The translations under genes were made by a program, and so were the position numbers. Shown piece after piece: positions 8,975 through 14,367 of a DNA stretch of 14,367 nucleotides (the first letter of the stretch is position 1; the number at the start of each line of letters is the position of its first letter). The stretch is from the NCBI GenBank assembly GCA_004151065.3, contig NWUY0300001565.1:54066-68432 (forward strand). The letters are read 5' to 3'. Source of the stretch: Larix sibirica. Lineage: Eukaryota; Streptophyta; Pinopsida; Pinales; Pinaceae. A model generated the notes under the pieces. That model did not search any database. It was not told where the DNA came from and saw only the letters and a list, made by a program, of their open reading frames with translations.

Positions 8975-10998
8975 CTCCTCTTGATTTTGTTTGAACATAA
9001 AGCTATCAGAAATAGGGCTTATGATATTTGATTTTTTTGGGCTAAAGCATATTCATACCTCTTGTTCTAGCAGTCTGTAATATCCACTATATTTTTGTAT
9101 CATCATTTTTTATCTCCATATCTTCCATACTTCTATGCAACTTCTCATATTATATAATAAAATCCCCTAAGGAAACCCTTTATCCCATCTATTGGGTCAT
9201 GTGACGTGATGATTATATTTTATGTTGTTAATACGTTATGAAATATTCATGATGTGTTGTATGGTGTCAAATATGCTGCTCTCAAATATTATATGTGTGT
9301 ATGCAATTACATTATTTGTCAACTGTTGAATTCTCCATTTGCTCAATACATTTTCCTCTATGTAGAGAAACGAGATTTACTCCTAGTAGTACCTTGTGTC
9401 TTTGATTCTGTTAATTCTACCATTTCATCCATCATGAAATGTTATACATTTGTTATTTCAAGAACAATCCCTTCCTAACTCATTACATCTCATACTTATA
9501 ATGTTCAAAATCTGATAATTCAAGAAATACAAGAAGCAAGTAACAAGAGGTTTATGTTTCTCAAACAGAAAATTACAAGCATACAAAAATACAACTTGTT
9601 TACTAATGCCCTGTCATAGTTCCAAAACAACCTTGGAACATCTTAGGGAATAACACTATTTAGTTCCATTATGAGTACTATTCTCCAAAGAATTTCCAGA
9701 TGAAGCTTTTGTTTGGAATGAAGATTACACAAGGAAACCACACCACTACAATAGTTTGCCCTTATTAAATCACATTTCATTCCCCTCAGTGGTAAATATC
9801 CTTTTCTTTCCTTTGTTCAACCTTCGAATATGACAAATACCTACAACCTTTATCCAATCATAAATATATTGAAATCATGTATTGATTTTTTTGATGACAA
9901 AAGTCTAGACTCTCGATGATTTTTAGGATTGTAATTGGTGATCAAAATTCTAACACTATCTCATAGATTGCTAATTTTAATCCATAATAGTTCTCCTATG
10001 AGTATTATTAATTTTTCTTTGCAATTAACTACCTAGTGGTAGCCACCCAGAAGCTCCAAAACTACCAAATTGATGAAGCTAGAGTCCATCTAAAGTTGTG
10101 TAGGTAAGAGGTTGATGGGCCACATGATTTTGTTATTAATAGTCCTAGATGTGGTGCATGTTCTCTATGCCATCCAGTTGCCTAGAATTTCCATATCCAC
10201 CAAACTAATGAATTTAGATCCCATATATTATTGTATGGGAAACAAGTTCATGGTCTACATGCTCTTCTTTGTAATTACCTTTGTTGCAGTGTTTATTCTC
10301 AATGATGTTCACAATCCTAAACCATGTGCCTATATCTATAGCTAACATGATGACTTCATTGTTTACTTCATAGAGCCGAGAGAAACCAAAATGTAGGGTG
10401 TTGGATATAGAGATAGACACTACATGCTTCTCCTTCCACTTCACCAACACTCAATTTCAATCACCAATATTTTAAAGGAAATTATATGAAGGATAATCAA
10501 CAAAATTAATCTACGGAATAATATTACCATAGATATCACTTGGACATTACTTATTTTGTCAATATATCATCCCTCTTCGACCTACCACATACTAACAATT
10601 ATCCTACAAACAATTATGATATTACAACAATCCTCACCACCATAGTTATCCCTAGCACGGTGCCATCCATGTGCCATGGTATAGGCCTAGCTAGCACTCA
10701 TTGAGGGTATGATTTACTATATCTGATCAACATACCACACATTTGTAGTGTTAAATGAAATAGAGTCTATAACATATGCAAAGTTTTGTCAATAATTTTT
10801 TTGTACTTTTGTTCTTATTCTTGTAAGTATTTGCATTGTTGACTAACTATGTTGATGTTATTTTCTATCTTGATTAAATATTTTTGGAATTCTATAATTT
10901 TAGTAACAATAGGATCTCTCTTACTTATAATTATCTTTGAGCTCTCATTTTCAAGTTGAATAGGAGATTCTCCATGCTCATGCTTTTATTTTGTCGAT
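8975..10998. other. AT-rich spacer, about 2 kb, no gene supported
   Basis: Scattered short open frames only. The plus-strand frame at 10112-10345 (77 codons) has a hydrophobic stretch (YMLFFVITFVAVFI) and a faint LDVVHV segment reminiscent of the pre-integrase part of copia pol, but nothing around it supports that. The frame at 9254-9478 is Cys/Tyr/Ile-rich and looks like AT-rich chance. No tRNA, microsatellite or clear repeat pair was seen. Confidence 0.45.
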
Positions 10999-11930
10999 AT
11001 GGGTCCATCTGGAGGGACTTTTAGTTCACCTTATTTTACCGAGGAATTTCAAGTGATTGGTAATTCCATTAGTGAATACCAGGGTGCCAATCCATTTTCT
11101 CTTTCTATGGAATGGGTTCCTCATTTATTTTTTCTTATGGAGATGAAAGGTGGACTTCTTGATAATCTTGCGCTAGTTTGTGGGGGTTTTCAGTCACTTG
11201 GACTATGAGTGGATCCCCTTCAAATATCATTTTTATCATAACATGGGACACATTATGAGGGAATTCCCTTGGTGGTAGATTTCTTATAAGCGACAGAGGA
11301 TTATCGGTGTGGATATATCCATTAGGGCACTAGTGGTAGTTCCAAACTATTTTGTGGGTCAATCACTAGATAGGGAGGAGGTAAAAAAATACTATGGTTT
11401 CGGTTCTCGTTCCTCAAGTTGGAGGAATTTTCGACATGGATTTTATTGCATGTGTGAGAGTCATTTGCTCCTTCTACAATGGGTGTGGATGTTCTCATTC
11501 CTGGTGAGAATGCTCCCATTATTGATTGGCTTGGTGACATCTCAAAGAGTATCTCCTTCATTCCATCCTTTCTAGGTTTTGTTAGCTACGGGGAGGCTCC
11601 CAATGTTAATTCAAGGCCCCAAGTGGATGCATTGTTGGAGTCGATGTCCATGGAAGGCCATAATTTATTTGATCTTGAATATTTTTCAACTATTGGTGAG
11701 TTGGGTGTTGGGTCTTTAAGGCCTTCTACTTGCTCGAGGTCTATTTCAACAATGAAATCATAACAGAGGAACCCATATTATTTTATGGCTCTTGAGAATT
11801 TGTATTTGGGCCATGCGGGTCATGGTAGTTCCATTGGGGGATATTGATTTGATTATGAAGTTGTAATGGAGTTGTATGTGCCCCCACTTGAGGATAGAGT
11901 GCTTATTCTGCATTGTTTGAAGCTTTTTAT
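10999..11930 (+). pseudogene. LINE ORF1-like protein with CCHC knuckle, decayed
   Basis: Plant L1-type LINE ORF1 proteins bind nucleic acid and carry a DUF4283-type domain followed by a CCHC zinc knuckle. Here the first frame (10999-11206) holds VIGNSISEYQGANPFSLS and then LFFLMEMKGGLLDNLALVCGG, which fits the acidic beta-strand and DLxxxLP stretch before the knuckle. A frame change at the G5-T4 run (11182-11190) leads to LDYEWIPFKYHFYHNMGHIM, followed by REFP. LDYE-x-IPF then C-x2-C-x4-H-x4-C is the family pattern; the His is kept, but the three Cys positions read Tyr (11225-11227), Tyr (11234-11236) and Phe (11264-11266). Downstream, one frame to about 11455 and another at 11479-11930 continue without recognisable motifs (stops at 11761-11763, 11848-11850 and later). 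No ORF2 endonuclease or reverse transcriptase follows. Limits beyond 11280 are uncertain. Confidence 0.62.
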
Positions 11931-12401
11931 TTGAAGAGGTACCAACATTTAGACTGTGTGGCAAATTTAGGCATTTTAGTGGCGGGGAAGAAAGTTTCAT
12001 GTGCACCTCCTCCCAGCTTTCTTGTTTGTAGGGTGTAAAATCCCAAATCTTATAATCAAAATATATCATTTTGAGCATCCCTCAATGATTGAATCAATAA
12101 ATGTGGGATTAGAACTTCCAATACAAACATATCCTTACGAAGAAACTTGTTGTAAATGCACAAAAACAAAAAGTTATAAGATAATGTATGACATTATGAC
12201 CATTTCCAATAAGTAGTGACCACCCAACAACACACCTTGCAATAAAAATCACATTAGTTGCACTCTATACCTTCAACTATTCCCATAACCCAATAATATT
12301 TTAAGTTGGACACCAAACTATCCATCCCAAAAATTGATGGTGCTCTTAATGGGAACAATATATATTCGTAACTTTGTACTCTTGAGGGCTAACTTTAAGA
12401 C
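11931..12401. other. AT-rich spacer, no gene supported
   Basis: The only open frame of note is 12001-12216 on the plus strand (71 codons), with Lys/Thr/Tyr-rich composition and a CCKCTKTK stretch. It lacks a family match I can name and I treat it as chance. No repeat or RNA signal was seen. Confidence 0.4.
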
Positions 12402-12513
12402 ATAAGACACACTACAACCATAAGCCTTATTTTCAACTCATATTGGTAAAAGTATTATAAGACACACTACAACCATAAGCCTTATTTTCAACTCATATTG
12501 GTAAAAGTATTAT
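12402..12513. repeat. Perfect tandem duplication, 55-bp unit, about two copies
   Basis: Positions 12402-12458 are identical to 12457-12513 at an offset of 55, giving just over two copies without a mismatch. The unit starts ATAAGACACACTACAACC and ends near GTAAAAGTATTAT. The flanking bases differ at once on both sides (C versus T before, A versus T after). Perfect identity in a region otherwise full of decay points to a recent event such as replication slippage or unequal exchange, or to an assembly artefact. Confidence 0.95.
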
Positions 12514-13809
12514 TTTTATGTCTCGAATACAAGTCAAAATTACTTAAAAAAAGGTGTTTTGACATTTATTTTTGACCTTTTTAAAAACTGATTTTTGACC
12601 CATTTTTTCAATATGGATTGAAAAGCATTCAGGTCAAAACATCCTTTGAAAACAAACATTATTATTGTGGTCGAAAATTTATTTGGTGATCTAAATGTAG
12701 TACAATTTTTTTATTAATGAGGTCGAAAATTGTGTCAAAAGTTCATTAGGAAAAATTAATCAATTTTTTAGTAAGAAAACAAAACATACTTCTTGGTCCC
12801 GAGTTTAGGGAATATTGTACACCTAATCATAGTTCAGATCCTAATCTTGACCTCGATTCGTGGCCTTAAGATTTGTTTATGCAAAAAGGTCCTAATCACA
12901 AGTTTCATTATGATCCCAAGGTCAAGTCCTATTCCTAAACTTGGGCCCTAGTTCTGGGATCATGTCATTGTCTTGAGCTCAAGTCATGATCATGAAATTG
13001 TAACCTAGTTGTATAGCTAATCAATCACCATATTTCACTTAGAAATATAAATTAAACAAATTCATTATTAAAAAAGGGGAAAAGGCATTAAAGATTAAGT
13101 GGAATAGAAGAAAAAACATTACTTATCATACAAAGCATTGTGACGTATCATACTTAATACATAAGTGGTTGGTCGATTATATGATCAATTTCAAAATTTC
13201 AAAATTATAAAAGCCTACAACAATCTCAGTATCATATAAATGTCATTAGTAAAAGACAATATGGTGTACATGACAATATAAATGTGCTTATGCCCATGAT
13301 TATGATAATAATCAAGAATATAAATAAGAGGAGTTTACTATGGAGAAACAACGTGGGGATGTAGAGGTGTGATGTCCATATACTTGTATAAACATAAATG
13401 CATGGTATTCAAGCATGTTTTGTTTTGAAAATCAAACGCTTCCTAAACTAATACAATGATTTATAAACATATGAATTTGTATATACACTTCCTAATTCAC
13501 ACTCATATGATCTCATCACTGTATCATTTGGTGAACCTCCTTTCTACATCTTTAATTTTTTATTTATTCTCACTTGGATCGGGGAATGACATAATGGAGA
13601 CATTATGTTTGAGGACTTTTATTTTGTAACACACTCTCTCGAATCGAGCTATTGTGCAAAACTACATTTGAATCTGCACTTTCATCCTCATCCTCAACAA
13701 CATAGACAAACTTTGTAAACATAATAAACATAGTTACCAACCTATTGAGAACCTTCCAAAGTTCTTTTTTCAAGAGGTTGTATTTAATGTTTGTTTACCC
13801 TTTTCTTTT
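12514..13809. other. AT-rich spacer with short repeated motifs, no gene
   Basis: No coding region or RNA gene supported. GGTCGAAAATT occurs twice, at 12669-12679 and 12721-12731, and related TTTTTGACC / GGTCAAAA words in both orientations lie at 12560-12640, suggesting an old, scrambled AT-rich repeat or non-autonomous element. A duplicated TTTCAAAA word sits near 13189-13206. No inverted terminal repeat pair could be traced. Confidence 0.4.
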
Positions 13810-14340
13810 TCAGGGTTAAAATTTTACAACATTTTATAACCATGAATTGTAATGTTTTAACAAAAACCTCAAAATCAATCCTCAAATTAAAATGTTGTGC
13901 TATCAACAATATTTGTTTTCAATGTTAAAATTACATTTTGTCTAAAACTATGGACTTAACAATGGGTACCGTTGAAACCATAATATTAAAATCAACCCTC
14001 AAATTAAAAAGTAGTGCTGCCAACAATATCTTTTTTTCAATGTTAAAATTACATTGTGTTTAACACTGTGGACTTAACAATGGGTACCGTTGAAACCATA
14101 ATATTAAAATCAACCCTGAAATTAAAAAGTAGTGTTATACCCATTTATTTTTGAGGAAGTTAAATTATAATTTGTTTGAAACCATAGCCTTAACAACGAG
14201 TATTGTTGTAACCAAATTTTAAAAATCAACTCTAGATTTTAAAAAAAAGTGCTAGTAACAATCTCTTTTTTAAGTACTTAAAATTGCAACAATTTTAAAA
14301 CTATGACATAAAAAACCAATATTATTGTAAGCAAACTCAC
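13810..14340. repeat. Diverged tandem array, about 117-bp units
   Basis: An AAAATCAAYCCT-like anchor recurs at 13871, 13988, 14106 and 14222, giving unit lengths of 117, 118 and 116. Copies two and three are closest and share TTAACAATGGGTACCGTTG, then AAACCATAATATTAAAATC; the third to fourth are more diverged. A partial earlier copy begins near 13812 (GGGTTAAAATTTTACAA). A fifth anchor-like word appears at about 14354 after a longer gap, so the array may continue past the window. Units carry no spacer/repeat alternation, so this is a minisatellite or satellite-like array, not a CRISPR. Confidence 0.85.
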
Positions 14341-14367
14341 CCTAGCTACCCACAAAATCACCCTACC

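Noticed and set aside
10112-10345. Possible copia pre-integrase fragment or small membrane protein
   Set aside because: LDVVHV and a hydrophobic run are too weak; no flanking integrase or gag motifs.
11758-12078. 106-codon minus-strand open frame
   Set aside because: No motif; Ile/Lys/Asn composition and overlap with the tail of the LINE-like relic make chance more likely.
12831-12845. T-loop-like AGTTCAGATCCTAAT word hinting at a tRNA
   Set aside because: No acceptor, D or anticodon stem could be folded around it.
13871-14340. CRISPR-like array
   Set aside because: Units are long, tandem and diverged along their whole length, without conserved repeats separated by unique spacers; setting is a plant genome.

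Overview
The window looks like gene-poor nuclear DNA of a land plant. It is AT-rich, has no intact protein-coding gene, no bacterial-style operon, and four separate decayed retroelement-type coding regions. The integrase relic has plant-type Ty3/gypsy wording, and the LINE ORF1-like relic has a plant-style DYE-x-IPF linker before its zinc knuckle. The old, broken state of everything suggests a large plant genome, perhaps a gymnosperm or a similar repeat-rich lineage. That last step is inference; I cannot name a species.

Layout. 1-744: AT-rich spacer. 745-2762 (minus strand): a pseudogene of about 672 codons, the best preserved item, with an ATG in good context, six in-frame stops and one frameshift; I cannot name its family. 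3010-4480 (plus): a Ty3/gypsy pol relic without its 5' end, covering the last part of reverse transcriptase, RNase H, connection, zinc-binding region and integrase core. 4481-5353: spacer with a 13-bp palindrome resembling a TCP-factor site. 5354-8974 (plus): a very long broken reading frame (about 1,200 codons) that can be followed through five frame changes and about 26 stops. It has an N-terminal globular part, a Lys/Glu-rich coiled coil, a gag-like C-terminal part and a possible zinc-knuckle remnant. 8975-10998: about 2 kb with no gene I can support. 10999-11930 (plus): a decayed LINE ORF1-type region whose zinc knuckle has lost all three Cys but keeps its His. 11931-14367: AT-rich repeats, including a perfect 55-bp tandem duplication (12402-12513) and a diverged array of about 117-bp units (about 13810 to the right edge).

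The coding relics do not form a working pathway; they are layers of insertions of different ages. By my hand counts the minus-strand pseudogene carries roughly 0.9 stops per 100 codons against about 2 in the long plus-strand relic, so it probably arrived later. TAG is the commonest in-frame stop and nearly all TAG/TAA stops can come from Gln codons by one C-to-T change, which fits decay under cytosine methylation. The most interesting items are the two long unrecognised reading frames (745-2762 minus, 5354-8974 plus), both of which look like once-real, intronless proteins.
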